Below are positions 37,338 through 46,840 of a stretch of DNA of 64,000 nucleotides, in pieces. Position 1 is the stretch's first letter. Every line of letters starts with the position of its first letter. The notes beneath the pieces were generated by a model, which saw nothing but the letters and a program-made list of their open reading frames with translations, had not been told where the DNA came from and ran no database searches. The position numbers and the translations under genes were made by a program. The DNA comes from Cytobacillus eiseniae. Lineage in GTDB: Bacteria; Bacillota; Bacilli; Bacillales; Cytobacillaceae. The stretch spans positions 119,702-183,701 of the forward strand of contig NZ_JAGIKZ010000005.1 in NCBI RefSeq assembly GCF_017874625.1, written 5' to 3'.

Positions 37338-37940
37338 TCATATCCATCCCTTCTCTTCTGCTTTACTAATCGCCTCTATCCTATTTTTCACATTGAGCTT
37401 CCCTATGATTTCTGACATATAGTTTCGAATCGTTCCTGTCGATAAAAATAAGGCGGAAGAAATCTCTTTTGCAGTTTTTCCATCAGCAACAAGTCTTAAC
37501 ACTTCACGTTCACGTTCAGTTAATGGGTTATCTTCCTTCATACTGCCGAAAATCAATTCAGGTGCAAATTCACGTTTTCCTTTCATTACATTTCGGATCG
37601 ATTGTGCCAGTTCATCACTAGACCCGTCTTTTAATAAATATCCGTGAACCTCAGCTTTCAATGCACGTTCAAAATATCCTGGGCGAGCAAATGTTGTCAA
37701 AATAATGATTTTACAGGTGGAAAGGTGAGTTTTTAATTCTTCTGCTACTTCTAACCCACTTTTAATAGGCATCTCAATATCCATCAAACATACGTCCGGG
37801 TGAAGCATTTGAATGAAATGTAATGCTTCCTCTCCATTTTTGGCTTGTGCAATTACTTCAATATCCTCTTCAAAATCAAGAAGAGACCCTAGTGCCCCTC
37901 TGAGCATCCCTTGATCCTCAGCTATGACAATTCTTATCAA
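37338..37940 (-). CDS. yvfU: NarL-family response regulator (YvfU/DesR type)
   Basis: The 200-residue regulator has a receiver domain (acidic pocket IAEDQ, phospho-Asp in CLMDIEMPIKSG, Lys in LLKDGSSDELA) and a LuxR-type HTH (LTEREREVLRLVADGKTAKE, NYMSEIIGKLNVKNRIEA). It overlaps the kinase gene by 4 nt. DesR of the membrane-fluidity system is very similar. However, the ABC ATPase-permease-kinase-regulator order matches yvfRSTU, and no desaturase gene is adjacent, so I favour YvfU. Confidence 0.82.
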   Translation of the reverse strand: MIRIVIAEDQGMLRGALGSLLDFEEDIEVIAQAKNGEEALHFIQMLHPDVCLMDIEMPIKSGLEVAEELKTHLSTCKIIILTTFARPGYFERALKAEVHGYLLKDGSSDELAQSIRNVMKGKREFAPELIFGSMKEDNPLTEREREVLRLVADGKTAKEISSALFLSTGTIRNYMSEIIGKLNVKNRIEAISKAEEKGWI

Positions 37941-39064
37941 GAAACAACACCAGCCTCTCTCTCTTTCACAATTACTGGGACTGTAATGACTAGCTTTGCC
38001 CCTTTGTCAGTCATTAATTGTAAATGACCGTCTATCAGTTCTAATCTTTCAGCAATTCCTTTTAGTCCATTACCCGATTGCTCTTTTTTATCAAGCCCTT
38101 TTCCATCATCAGCAATACTAATCATTATTTCTCCTGATTTTTCAACGATGGCAATATAACAATTTTCCGCTTGACTATGCTTTACAACATTTGTTACCGC
38201 TTCACGAAGACACATACTAAGAATGTTTTGAGTTAATCCTGGGATCTTGTCTAGCTTTAAATCATACTGATAATGGAAAGCAATACTAGCAGCCTCAAGT
38301 ATGGCAGAGCTTGAAAGCAATTCCTCTGAAATTGTAATCGCGCGCAAATCTGAAACAAGCTCTCTTACTTGTGATAATGCTGTACGGGACGTTCTTTCGA
38401 TTTCCTCCACCTCAGACTTTGCCCGATCTACATCCCTCAAGAGCAGCTTTCCAGCAAGTTGACTTTTTAAGGTAATTAAAGAAAGGGTATGGCCGAGTGT
38501 ATCATGAAGATCTCGAGCAATACGCAATCGTTCCTCTCGCTTAACAAGCTCTTCGATTCTTGCATTTGCTTCATCAAGTTGTCTTTCTAGCTCCATCCGA
38601 CTATTCATGGAACGTATGCCGAATGGTGAAAATAACATAAGAAGAATAAATGGGAGAAAATAAAGAAGCGAACCTGGATTTAGATAGTTAAAATGAATGA
38701 TTAACGGTGTGAAAAGAGAGAGAGCAAAAAGGACTAAAGCCCAAAGGAATTGTTTCTTCTCCTCATAATAACCGATGAAATGCGCTGGAAAAAAACCTAA
38801 AAATAAGATATTAATATTAATAAAGACAGATAGAAATAAGACAATTCCTATCTGAAGGATGAGCCATTTAGTAAATGCCTTTGTCATAAAATAAAGCTGC
38901 CTGTATGTGATCAAGAATACAGCTAGCAAAATATACCCAACATAAACCTTCCATCCTGATTGTAAGAAAATATAATAACCAGGCATAAACAGATAGATAA
39001 GAAACATATAGGGAAATAGGCCAAATCTTGATGGGAATATTTCTATTTTTGCTTTTGCCATCAA
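37937..39064 (-). CDS. yvfT: Membrane sensor histidine kinase (YvfT/DesK type)
   Basis: The 375-residue kinase has four to five membrane helices in residues 10-155, a short coiled-coil (LERQLDEANARIEELVKREER), and the HisKA_3 domain with phospho-His in RIARDLHDTLGHTLSLITLK. The HATPase domain follows (CLREAVTNVVKHSQAENC, SIADDGKGL, GLKGIAERLELIDG). With no extracellular sensor loop it probably senses membrane state or the linked ABC transporter. The partner regulator is encoded immediately downstream. Confidence 0.85.
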   Translation of the reverse strand: MMAKAKIEIFPSRFGLFPYMFLIYLFMPGYYIFLQSGWKVYVGYILLAVFLITYRQLYFMTKAFTKWLILQIGIVLFLSVFININILFLGFFPAHFIGYYEEKKQFLWALVLFALSLFTPLIIHFNYLNPGSLLYFLPFILLMLFSPFGIRSMNSRMELERQLDEANARIEELVKREERLRIARDLHDTLGHTLSLITLKSQLAGKLLLRDVDRAKSEVEEIERTSRTALSQVRELVSDLRAITISEELLSSSAILEAASIAFHYQYDLKLDKIPGLTQNILSMCLREAVTNVVKHSQAENCYIAIVEKSGEIMISIADDGKGLDKKEQSGNGLKGIAERLELIDGHLQLMTDKGAKLVITVPVIVKEREAGVVS

Positions 39065-39805
39065 TTACACCGTCGCTTCCTGCTTTTTCCTAATATAGCT
39101 AGATAATAGCATGAAAACAACAAGATATCCGAATAAAATGATAAAATTCATCCACTCTGGGCTATTTCCACGAATAATTTCCCAGGCGCCATTGCCAAAA
39201 TTATAAGAGGGCAACCATGCCGCAATCTTTTGTATAAATGTTGGAAACGTTTCGATTGGCATCCACATGCCACCAGAAATCGCCAATAGCATGTAAATCA
39301 CATTCGATACACCTGAAGCTGTATCTACCTTCTTCATTGTTCCAACGAGCGTCCCTAATGCAAGAAATGGAAGAGAACCGATTAATATCCATAGACCACT
39401 TAACATCCATTCAGATGCAGAAAGAGAAACGCCATTAACGATCGCCCCAGCAGAAAAGATAATCATAATCGAAAATATATGAATAACTGTTTGCCCAATC
39501 ATCTTTGCTGCAAAATAAGCGTGATCAGATAAAGGCGTAATCCTCATAAACATTGACCATCCTTGCGTTCTTTCTTCGACGAGCCTAATTCCTAACGTCA
39601 TAATGGCTGAACCCATCACACTAAAGGTTGTCATTGACATTAAATAATGCGCTTGCCACATTTCTTTATCTTGAATATCTGAATTGAAGATTTTCGTAAA
39701 CACCATATAAAAAGCAATTGGCATAAAGAGAGACCAAAAAACAAAATATGGATTTCGCAAGATTCGGATCATTTCAACCTTGCACTGCATGATAAAAGCA
39801 TTCAT
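39065..39805 (-). CDS. yvfS: ABC-2 type transporter permease (YvfS-like)
   Basis: The 246-residue protein is a six-helix ABC-2 permease. It has the N-terminal amphipathic and first helix (EMIRILRNPYFVFWSLFMPIA), a conserved LVEERTQGWSMFMRITPLSD cytosolic loop, and the AISGGMWMPIETFPTFIQKI segment before the last helix. It ends one codon before the ATPase gene region and abuts the kinase gene. The exported substrate is unknown; lipid or peptide antibiotic export is common for such TCS-linked pairs. Confidence 0.87.
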   Translation of the reverse strand: MNAFIMQCKVEMIRILRNPYFVFWSLFMPIAFYMVFTKIFNSDIQDKEMWQAHYLMSMTTFSVMGSAIMTLGIRLVEERTQGWSMFMRITPLSDHAYFAAKMIGQTVIHIFSIMIIFSAGAIVNGVSLSASEWMLSGLWILIGSLPFLALGTLVGTMKKVDTASGVSNVIYMLLAISGGMWMPIETFPTFIQKIAAWLPSYNFGNGAWEIIRGNSPEWMNFIILFGYLVVFMLLSSYIRKKQEATV

Positions 39806-40705
39806 TTAAATTGCCTCCCTATTGTTCGTTAATTGCTCAAATGCTTCATCCAATCGACCTTGTTCAATTTGTATACTACTAATCTTATATTTTTTCTCAA
39901 ATACTTCTGCAAGGATTTTATCTGTATTATCTGTAACAATATATATTCGTCCATCCTTTTGATATACATTTGAAGCATTAGGGAGTAATGCTAATTCAGC
40001 TATCGTAAGTTCCTCCTCTGAAACAAACGAAACAGATTGTTTTGACAGCTTCATTTTAATTTCTTTAGGTGCCCCTTCCTCGACAATTGTTCCACGATGA
40101 AATAAAAGGATTCGATCAGCAACATCATCTGCTTCCTGTAAATAATGGGTCGTAAAAATGATTGTTTTTCCTTGTTCCTTTAAGTGACTAATTGTTTGCC
40201 AAAATTGCTTTCTAGCAGTAATATCCATGCCCACAGTCGGTTCATCTAAAAAGACCAACTCTGGATCACCAGCTAATGCTAATGCAAATCCGAGTCGACG
40301 TTTTTGTCCACCAGACAGTTTTTCTGCCCGTTTTTTTAAATCAGCATCACTTAAACCGGTACATACGATAAGCTCTTCTACAGACATTGGATTTGGATAG
40401 TAACTCCTAAATAATTGGATAATCTCAATCACCTTTAGTGCATCAATCACACTAACTTCCTGAAGCATCGCTCCAATTCTTTCACGCACCCTTTTCTCTT
40501 TAGGATCCATGTTAAATAATTTTATTTCCCCGCTTGTCGGTTTAAGGAGACCTAACATCATCATAATTGTTGTTGTTTTTCCAGCACCATTCGGACCTAG
40601 AATGGCAACCACTTCTCCCTTATTGATTGAAAAAGAAACATCATCTACTGCTTTCTTATTTTTAAATGCTTTTGTCACATCCTCAAGTAACACAATTGCA
40701 TTCAA
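39806..40705 (-). CDS. yvfR: ABC transporter ATPase (YvfR-like)
   Basis: The 299-residue ATPase has Walker A GPNGAGKTTTI, signature LSGGQKRRLGFALAL, and Walker B ELVFLDEPTVGMD, then a C-terminal domain (residues 215-295) typical of ABC-2 exporter ATPases. TTG at 40705 (MNAIVLLEDVTKAF) is 8 nt after GGGAGG and suits the family length; the upstream GTG overlaps the site. It heads the ATPase-permease-kinase-regulator operon. Confidence 0.87.
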   Translation of the reverse strand: MNAIVLLEDVTKAFKNKKAVDDVSFSINKGEVVAILGPNGAGKTTTIMMMLGLLKPTSGEIKLFNMDPKEKRVRERIGAMLQEVSVIDALKVIEIIQLFRSYYPNPMSVEELIVCTGLSDADLKKRAEKLSGGQKRRLGFALALAGDPELVFLDEPTVGMDITARKQFWQTISHLKEQGKTIIFTTHYLQEADDVADRILLFHRGTIVEEGAPKEIKMKLSKQSVSFVSEEELTIAELALLPNASNVYQKDGRIYIVTDNTDKILAEVFEKKYKISSIQIEQGRLDEAFEQLTNNREAI

Positions 40706-40816
40706 TTCATCCACCTCCCGTTTTACTAATCTAATCATATGATTTTCAATGAAAGAGGATTAGTGGATTTTGTCATAACATTTAGATGACATTTGTCATT
40801 TAAAAGGAGAAAGAAA

Positions 40817-40838
40817 AAAAGCGGCGTTGGCCGCTTTT
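40817..40838 (-). terminator. Terminator of lipM
   Basis: AAAAGCGGC pairs with GCCGCTTTT over a GTTG loop, followed on the minus strand by a T-run. The arm includes the lipM stop. Confidence 0.8.
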
Positions 40839-41673
40839 ATCTTCTGAAATTCCAATCATCCTGTTCATACCGCTCGATGGCAATTTTATTTACATACGCA
40901 AGTTCTTCCGTTGTAAGCTCATATCGTTCAAGTTCAATATTCAACCCCTCAGCAAAGCCTTTCTTAAATGCTACCTTCGCCTGTTCAATCGAAATTTCAT
41001 CTCTGCTTATCTCATTAATAGCTACTGCTTTATTTTTAAAAGCTTTCTGCATTCGCTCTTTCACTCTATCATTTGGATATTTAAATAAGCTAAATAATTT
41101 ATCCTCATCTAAATCTAAAAGAATAGAACCGTGTTGGAGAATAACTCCCTTCTGTCTTGTTTGTGCACTGCCAGCTACTTTACGTCCTTCAACAACAAGC
41201 TCATACCAGCTTGGCGCATCAAAGCACACAGCAGATCTTGGGTTTTTCAATGAATCACGCTCTTCAGCTGTTTTGGGAACAGCAAAGTAAGCCTCCATTC
41301 CTAGATGATGAAAGCCCTTTAGAATCCCTTCAGAAATCACTCGGTACGCCTCTGTTACAGTCTTAGGCATTTTCGGATGCTCTTCAGAAACAATAACACT
41401 ATATGTAAGCTCGTGCTCATGAAGAACCCCTCTGCCGCCTGTTGGTCTGCGCACAAAACCAAGTCCATGTTCTTTCACAGCAGCCATTTCAATCTCTTTA
41501 TCTACTTTCTGAAAATAACCGATTGATAGAGTAGCTGGATCCCAGCCGTAAAAACGGATAACTGGCGGAAATTTCCCCTCACTATTCCAATCTAGAAGGG
41601 CTTCATCCAAAGCCATATTAAAGGAAGGGGATCCAGCACCAGAATCAATATAACGCCAAACTTCTTTTGTCAT
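40837..41673 (-). CDS. lipM: Octanoyl-[GcvH]:protein octanoyltransferase LipM
   Basis: LipM moves octanoyl from acyl carrier protein to GcvH, starting lipoate assembly in Bacillus. The 278-residue protein equals the length I recall for B. subtilis LipM (YqhM). It shows [20 protein letters not shown], the catalytic Cys in [14 protein letters not shown] near residue 150, and [20 protein letters not shown] with the substrate Lys. ATG at 41673 follows GAGGT. It lies near the glycine cleavage genes, whose H protein is its acceptor; gcvH itself is not in this window. Confidence 0.95.
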   Translation of the reverse strand: MTKEVWRYIDSGAGSPSFNMALDEALLDWNSEGKFPPVIRFYGWDPATLSIGYFQKVDKEIEMAAVKEHGLGFVRRPTGGRGVLHEHELTYSVIVSEEHPKMPKTVTEAYRVISEGILKGFHHLGMEAYFAVPKTAEERDSLKNPRSAVCFDAPSWYELVVEGRKVAGSAQTRQKGVILQHGSILLDLDEDKLFSLFKYPNDRVKERMQKAFKNKAVAINEISRDEISIEQAKVAFKKGFAEGLNIELERYELTTEELAYVNKIAIERYEQDDWNFRR

Positions 41674-41862
41674 TTTAAAATACCTCATTTACAAATTATT
41701 AACATGAATATAATTTTCAGTCTAACAAAAGCGATTGGGAAAATAAAGGGGACCTAAATTCCTAGAAGAAATAGAAAAATTTTAATCGAATACCTTTACT
41801 CCAATCATTAAAGACCATTATAATATAAGTGGTTTAGCTAAGATTGAAAGGAGAAAGACACA

Positions 41863-42246
41863 TTGAATACCCTTTATTTCCTTCTTATTATTATTGGGGC
41901 AATTATTGTCTATTCAGTTATTACATGGTTATATCAGAAGAGGATCGTCAAAACATTGACTGAAGAACAATTCCGGGAAGGATACCGCAAAGCTCAGTTA
42001 ATTGATGTTCGTGAACAAAATGAATTTGATGCAGGTCATATTCTCGGTGCGCGAAATATTCCGATATCACAGATGAAGACACGATTGAAAGAGCTTCGCC
42101 CGGACAAGCCCGTCTATTTATATTGTCAAAGTGGGCTAAGAAGTGGCAGAGCTGCACAGCTTCTTCACCGTAAAGGCTATAAAGAGCTTTCCCATCTTCA
42201 AGGCGGTTTTAAAAAATGGGGCGGAAAAATAAAAACGAAAAATTAA
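41863..42246 (+). CDS. yqhL: Rhodanese-like protein YqhL
   Basis: The 127-residue protein has an N-terminal membrane helix (FLLIIIGAIIVYSVITWL) and a single rhodanese domain whose active-site loop LYCQSGLRSGR carries the catalytic Cys. It probably handles persulfide sulfur at the membrane. TTG at 41863 follows AAAGGAG. It lies between lipM and the gcv operon as in B. subtilis. Confidence 0.9.
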   Translation: MNTLYFLLIIIGAIIVYSVITWLYQKRIVKTLTEEQFREGYRKAQLIDVREQNEFDAGHILGARNIPISQMKTRLKELRPDKPVYLYCQSGLRSGRAAQLLHRKGYKELSHLQGGFKKWGGKIKTKN

Positions 42247-42252
42247 TTTTTA

Positions 42253-42290
42253 ATCCTCTTGCATTCTCATGCAGGGGATTTTTCATTTAC
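42253..42290 (+). terminator. Terminator of yqhL
   Basis: AATCC..TTGCAT pairs with ATGCA..GGATT, with a small internal mismatch, followed by TTTTTCATTT. Confidence 0.55.
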
Positions 42291-42309
42291 TAGATTTTTT
42301 TAAAAATAA

Positions 42310-42337
42310 AAAACTGGCCCATTAAAGAGCCAGTTTT
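42310..42337 (-). terminator. Terminator of the gcv operon
   Basis: AAAACTGGC (42310-42318) pairs with GCCAGTTTT (42329-42337), followed by TTTTTTATTTTT on the minus strand. Confidence 0.8.
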
Positions 42338-42347
42338 ATTTAACAAC

Positions 42348-43808
42348 TTATTGTTTTTTGTAGCGAAGAACAGGCTTACGAGCTGCCAGCGTTTCATCAA
42401 GACGACCAATTACCGTACTATGCGGTGCTTCTTGGACAATTTCTGGGTTTTCCTCTGCCTCTTTCGCAATTTGAATCATTGCATCACAAAATGCATCTAA
42501 TGTTTCTTTCGACTCTGTTTCCGTCGGTTCAATCATAATACATTCTTCCACATTGATTGGGAAGTAGATTGTTGGCGGATGATAGCCAAAATCAAGCAGA
42601 CGTTTGGCAATATCAAGTGTACGAACACCAAGCTTTTTCTGACGCTTTCCACTTAATACAAATTCATGCTTACAATGTCTATCAAATGGCAAATCATAGC
42701 TATCCTGCAATCTTCTCATCATATAATTTGCATTCAATACTGCATATTCTGTAACTGCCTTAAGGCCATCAGGACCCATGGAGCGAATATACGTATATGC
42801 TCGAACATTAATGCCAAAGTTTCCATAATAAGGCTTTACACGTCCGATTGATTGTGGTCGATCATAATCTAATACGTACTGATCATCACGCTTCACTAAA
42901 ATTGGCTTTGGTAGGTAAGGGATTAAATCAGCCTTTACACCTACAGGGCCAGAACCAGGGCCACCTCCGCCATGTGGTCCAGTAAATGTTTTATGAAGAT
43001 TTAAGTGAACAAGGTCAAACCCCATATCTCCTGGACGAGCTTTTGACATGACTGCATTTAAATTCGCCCCATCATAATAAAGCTTTCCTCCAGCAGCATG
43101 AACAATCTCGGCCATTTCAAGGATATTCTCTTCAAATAGACCTAAAGTGTTAGGATTCGTCAGCATAAGCGCAGCTGTGTCTTCACCAACCACACGTTTC
43201 AAATCCTCTAAATCAACTAGGCCGTTTTCATCTGATTTAACAGTGATGGTTTCAAAACCAGCAACTGTTGCTGAGGCAGGGTTCGTGCCATGTGCTGAGT
43301 CAGGGATTAGGACTTTTGTACGTTTATGATCGCCATTTGCCTCGTGGAAAGCACGAACCATCATCAAGGCTGTCCATTCTCCATGTGCACCAGCAGCAGG
43401 CTGAAGGGTTACTTGGTCCATCCCCGTAATTTCAATTAAATGCTCCTGTAAATCATACATTAGCTCCAATGCCCCTTGGACAGAGCTTTCATCCTGCAAT
43501 GGGTGCAGATGAGCAAATCCAGGAATTCTGGCAACATTTTCATTGATTTTCGGATTATATTTCATCGTACATGATCCAAGTGGGTAGAAGCCTGAGTCAA
43601 CCCCGTGATTGCGGTTAGAAAGGGCTGTATAATGACGCATAATATCAAGCTCAGATACTTCTGGAAGCTCAGCTTCTTCTTCCCTTACATATCCTGCAGG
43701 AATCAGTTCATTTATATCCAATTCCGGAATATCCATTTCCGGGAGGCTATAACCGATGCGGCCAGGTTTTGTTAATTCAAAAATGAGTGCTTGATCATCC
43801 TTATGCAT
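42348..43808 (-). CDS. gcvPB: Glycine dehydrogenase (decarboxylating) subunit 2, GcvPB
   Basis: GcvPB is the PLP-binding half of the split glycine decarboxylase (P protein). With GcvPA it decarboxylates glycine onto lipoyl GcvH. The 486-residue protein shows [19 protein letters not shown] near the N-terminus, [10 protein letters not shown], and the PLP-lysine motif [20 protein letters not shown]. It overlaps gcvPA by 8 nt, so the two subunits are translationally coupled. Confidence 0.96.
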   Translation of the reverse strand: MHKDDQALIFELTKPGRIGYSLPEMDIPELDINELIPAGYVREEEAELPEVSELDIMRHYTALSNRNHGVDSGFYPLGSCTMKYNPKINENVARIPGFAHLHPLQDESSVQGALELMYDLQEHLIEITGMDQVTLQPAAGAHGEWTALMMVRAFHEANGDHKRTKVLIPDSAHGTNPASATVAGFETITVKSDENGLVDLEDLKRVVGEDTAALMLTNPNTLGLFEENILEMAEIVHAAGGKLYYDGANLNAVMSKARPGDMGFDLVHLNLHKTFTGPHGGGGPGSGPVGVKADLIPYLPKPILVKRDDQYVLDYDRPQSIGRVKPYYGNFGINVRAYTYIRSMGPDGLKAVTEYAVLNANYMMRRLQDSYDLPFDRHCKHEFVLSGKRQKKLGVRTLDIAKRLLDFGYHPPTIYFPINVEECIMIEPTETESKETLDAFCDAMIQIAKEAEENPEIVQEAPHSTVIGRLDETLAARKPVLRYKKQ

Positions 43809-45147
43809 GGTAATCCCCCATTTCGTTTACAAATGTATCAATTTCTTCCTTCGTTCTTAATTCAGTTACAGCAACGAGCATATGATTCTTCAAATCTGAA
43901 TAATCTCGGCCTAAATCATAGCCGCCAATCATATTTTTTTCGAGAAGCTTCATATTCACTTCTTTAACTGGCGTATTTAATTTAATAACAAATTCATTGA
44001 AGGATGGACCTTCGAACGCAATTTCAAAACCTTTTGCTTTAAATAATTGTTTCGCATAATGCGCTTTTTGAATATTGGAAAGAGCCATTTCTTTTACGCC
44101 TTTTTTACCAAGTGCAGTCATTGCAACAGATGCTGCAAGAGCATTTAACGCTTGGTTTGAACAAATATTAGATGTTGCCTTGTCACGACGGATATGCTGT
44201 TCACGTGCTTGAAGTGTTAACACAAACCCACGGCGACCTTCCTCATCGACTGTTTGTCCAACAAGACGACCAGGAACTTTTCTCATCAATTTATTTGTTA
44301 CAGCAAAATAACCACAGTGCGGGCCGCCAAATCCAGTTGGAATTCCAAATACTTGTGCATCACCTGCAACAATATCTGCACCGAATTTCCCTGGAGGTGT
44401 TAAAGCACCAAGTGCAAGTGGATTACTTGAAACGACAAACATCGCTTTCTCTGCATGAATGATTTCTTCTAATTCTTTCAGCGGTTCAATTCTTCCGAAA
44501 AAGTTTGGATATTGAATGATAACAGCTGCGATTTCATCATCTATCATCTCTTTTAATGCATCCACATCTGTCACACCATCTTTATGCGGCACTTCAATTA
44601 CATCAATGTATTGACCTTTAGCATATGTTTTCACGACTTCCTTGGATTCAGGGTGTACAGCGCTAGAAATAAGTACTTTCTTACGTTTCGTTTGGCCAGC
44701 ACTTAGCATCGCTGCTTCTGCTAGAGCCGTTCCACCATCGTACATAGATGAGTTTGCAACATCCATTCCTGTTAATTCACAAATCATTGACTGGAATTCA
44801 AAAATGGCTTGAAGTTCCCCTTGTGAAATTTCAGGCTGATATGGAGTGTACGCTGTATAAAATTCTGAACGTGACAAGACGTGATCAACGATAATCGGCA
44901 TATAATGATCATATACACCTGCACCTAAAAAAGATGTATGGCTTCTAAGATCTGCATTTTTTTGAGCCATAAGTGTAAGCTCTTTCATAAGTGCGGTCTC
45001 TGTTTTTGCAGGTTTAATCTGATATTCACCATTAAACCTTACACTTTCAGGAATATCACTAAATAATTCATCAATTGAGTTGACACCGATTGTATCGAGC
45101 ATTTCTTTCTTATCGGTCTCTGTCATCGGTAAATAGCGATGTTTCAT
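43801..45147 (-). CDS. gcvPA: Glycine dehydrogenase (decarboxylating) subunit 1, GcvPA
   Basis: GcvPA is the second half of the split P protein. The 448-residue protein begins [20 protein letters not shown] and contains [50 protein letters not shown] and [20 protein letters not shown], all typical of the subunit. It lies 15 nt after gcvT in the glycine-riboswitch operon. Confidence 0.96.
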   Translation of the reverse strand: MKHRYLPMTETDKKEMLDTIGVNSIDELFSDIPESVRFNGEYQIKPAKTETALMKELTLMAQKNADLRSHTSFLGAGVYDHYMPIIVDHVLSRSEFYTAYTPYQPEISQGELQAIFEFQSMICELTGMDVANSSMYDGGTALAEAAMLSAGQTKRKKVLISSAVHPESKEVVKTYAKGQYIDVIEVPHKDGVTDVDALKEMIDDEIAAVIIQYPNFFGRIEPLKELEEIIHAEKAMFVVSSNPLALGALTPPGKFGADIVAGDAQVFGIPTGFGGPHCGYFAVTNKLMRKVPGRLVGQTVDEEGRRGFVLTLQAREQHIRRDKATSNICSNQALNALAASVAMTALGKKGVKEMALSNIQKAHYAKQLFKAKGFEIAFEGPSFNEFVIKLNTPVKEVNMKLLEKNMIGGYDLGRDYSDLKNHMLVAVTELRTKEEIDTFVNEMGDYHA

Positions 45148-45162
45148 TTTTATGTCTCCTCT

Positions 45163-46269
45163 CTATTTTTTGTCTCTTTTATAAAAGGGTGTAGCCGCTA
45201 CGATTGCTTTTAAGCGCTTTCCTCGTATTTCAACTTCCACTTCCGTGCCTATTTCAGTGTGTTCTGTTTTTAGCAAAGCAAGGCCAATATTTTTCTTTAA
45301 TGTAGGTGATTGTGTTCCTGTTGTCACTTCACCAATTAGCTCTTCTCCAAAATATACTGGATAGCCGTGACGAGGGATTCCACGATCAATCATTTCAATC
45401 CCTGCTAGCTTTCTAGTTAAGCCATTTTCCTTTTGCGCAGTCAGCGTATCTTTTCCGATAAAATCATCTTCTTTTTTCACCTTCACTGCAAACCCAATTC
45501 CAGCCTCAAGCGGGGAAATTTCTGGAGATAATTCCTGACCGTAAAGAACAAGATTTGCTTCAAAACGCAGCGTATCACGTGCACCTAGGCCGCATGGCAG
45601 TACTCCTTCTTCTTTCCCAGCTTCTAATATGTCCTTCCAGATGGAAATAACATCCTTTGTATTACAGTACACTTCAAATCCATCTTCACCTGTATAGCCT
45701 GTTCGTGAAACAAGTGCTTTTTTTCCATTAAGATCGACATTTTCTTGAAATTTAAAAAAACCAATATCTGATAAATTTGTATCAGCAGCAAGCTTTTGCA
45801 GTACAGTTTCTGCTAATGGTCCTTGAATAGCAACTTGAGCTGTTTCTTCTGATAGATCTTTCAACTCAACGTCCCCTTCAAGATGATCAGCAAGCCATTT
45901 ATAATCTTTTTCAATATTTGATGCGTTTACAACAAGTAAATAATGATTGTCTGCTAATTTATAAACGAGTAAATCGTCAACAGTTCCGCCATTTTCATAG
46001 CACATCGCTGTATACTGAGCTGCTGAAATTTTTAATTTTGAGAGATCGTTTGTCATCATTTTCTGAAGATATGGAAGGCTATCTGCCCCTTTTACTTCAA
46101 TTTCCCCCATATGAGAGACATCAAATAAGCCAGCTTTCGTTCTTACGACTTCATGCTCTTCCTTGATGCTTGAAAACTGAACAGGCAAATCCCAGCCCCC
46201 AAAGTCAATTGTCTTCGCACCATAATCTTTGTAGACTTCAAATAATGGTGTTCGTTTTAACTGTGACAT
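45163..46269 (-). CDS. gcvT: Glycine cleavage system T protein (aminomethyltransferase)
   Basis: GcvT transfers the methylene group from aminomethyl-lipoyl GcvH to tetrahydrofolate, releasing ammonia. The 368-residue protein shows [27 protein letters not shown], the folate-binding Asp region [28 protein letters not shown] and the C-terminal barrel ([20 protein letters not shown]). It is the first gene of gcvT-gcvPA-gcvPB and is preceded by a tandem glycine riboswitch. The 5,10-methylene-THF product feeds folD-type one-carbon metabolism. Confidence 0.97.
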   Translation of the reverse strand: MSQLKRTPLFEVYKDYGAKTIDFGGWDLPVQFSSIKEEHEVVRTKAGLFDVSHMGEIEVKGADSLPYLQKMMTNDLSKLKISAAQYTAMCYENGGTVDDLLVYKLADNHYLLVVNASNIEKDYKWLADHLEGDVELKDLSEETAQVAIQGPLAETVLQKLAADTNLSDIGFFKFQENVDLNGKKALVSRTGYTGEDGFEVYCNTKDVISIWKDILEAGKEEGVLPCGLGARDTLRFEANLVLYGQELSPEISPLEAGIGFAVKVKKEDDFIGKDTLTAQKENGLTRKLAGIEMIDRGIPRHGYPVYFGEELIGEVTTGTQSPTLKKNIGLALLKTEHTEIGTEVEVEIRGKRLKAIVAATPFYKRDKK

Positions 46270-46315
46270 TCACTCGTCCTCCTTATCATCCTTTTGAAAA
46301 GTTTGAAATGCGCAC

Positions 46316-46646
46316 AAAAAAGGACAGAGTATCCCCTCGTTTAATGAGAAGATCTCTGTCCTTGCACCTGAAAGTTTACCGAATTTCGGCTTTCCCCTTT
46401 GGTGGCCCCATAATAAAAAGTGAAAAGCATTTCACTTCCCATTCATATACATGGCAAGTCATCCCTCGGTATCTTCACTACTTCTAAAGGAAATAACTCA
46501 TATGTTTCTATGAAAAGAAGCAATAAAAGCTAGTCATGTAGGAGCACTCTCCAGAGCTACGTCCAACAAGAGTTCTTTTGCCTGAGAGATTCACAATAAA
46601 GATTGCTTGCTCCTTCGGCGCTACAAAATGTAGTCTCTCCCCTTGC
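46316..46646 (-). promoter_or_regulatory. Tandem glycine riboswitch with terminator, upstream of gcvT
   Basis: Read on the minus strand, the first aptamer (about 46540-46646) has GGGGAGAGAC, GCGCCGAAGGAGCAA and GAATCTCTCAGGCAAAAGAAC. The second (about 46365-46500) has GGGGCCACCAAAGGGGAAAGCCG and AACTTTCAGGTGCAAGGACAG. The expression platform is a terminator: AAGGACAGAG (46354-46363) pairs with CTCTGTCCTT (46320-46329), then TTTTTTGTG. Glycine binding is known to favour readthrough, so gcv genes turn on when glycine is abundant. The remaining 46647-46840 holds the divergent promoters, not resolved. Confidence 0.92.
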
Positions 46647-46840
46647 TATCATCCGTATTTATAAATTTTTCCAAGTTGGCCATACTAAACGCATATGCCA
46701 ACAAAAAATGAAAAAATATTTTAATTGTCTTAATTAAAGTGGCAAATTTCAAAAATTTCAAAGCTAATTTCATCCTACCATTAGAAGTAAATTTGAGCAA
46801 TGGGGAAAAAATTTTTATCGATTTAAAGGAGCGGTAGTAG

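Noticed and set aside
37338..39064. Assignment of the kinase/regulator pair as DesK/DesR
   Set aside because: Sequence alone is compatible, but there is no desaturase gene and the linked ABC genes match the yvfRSTU arrangement better.
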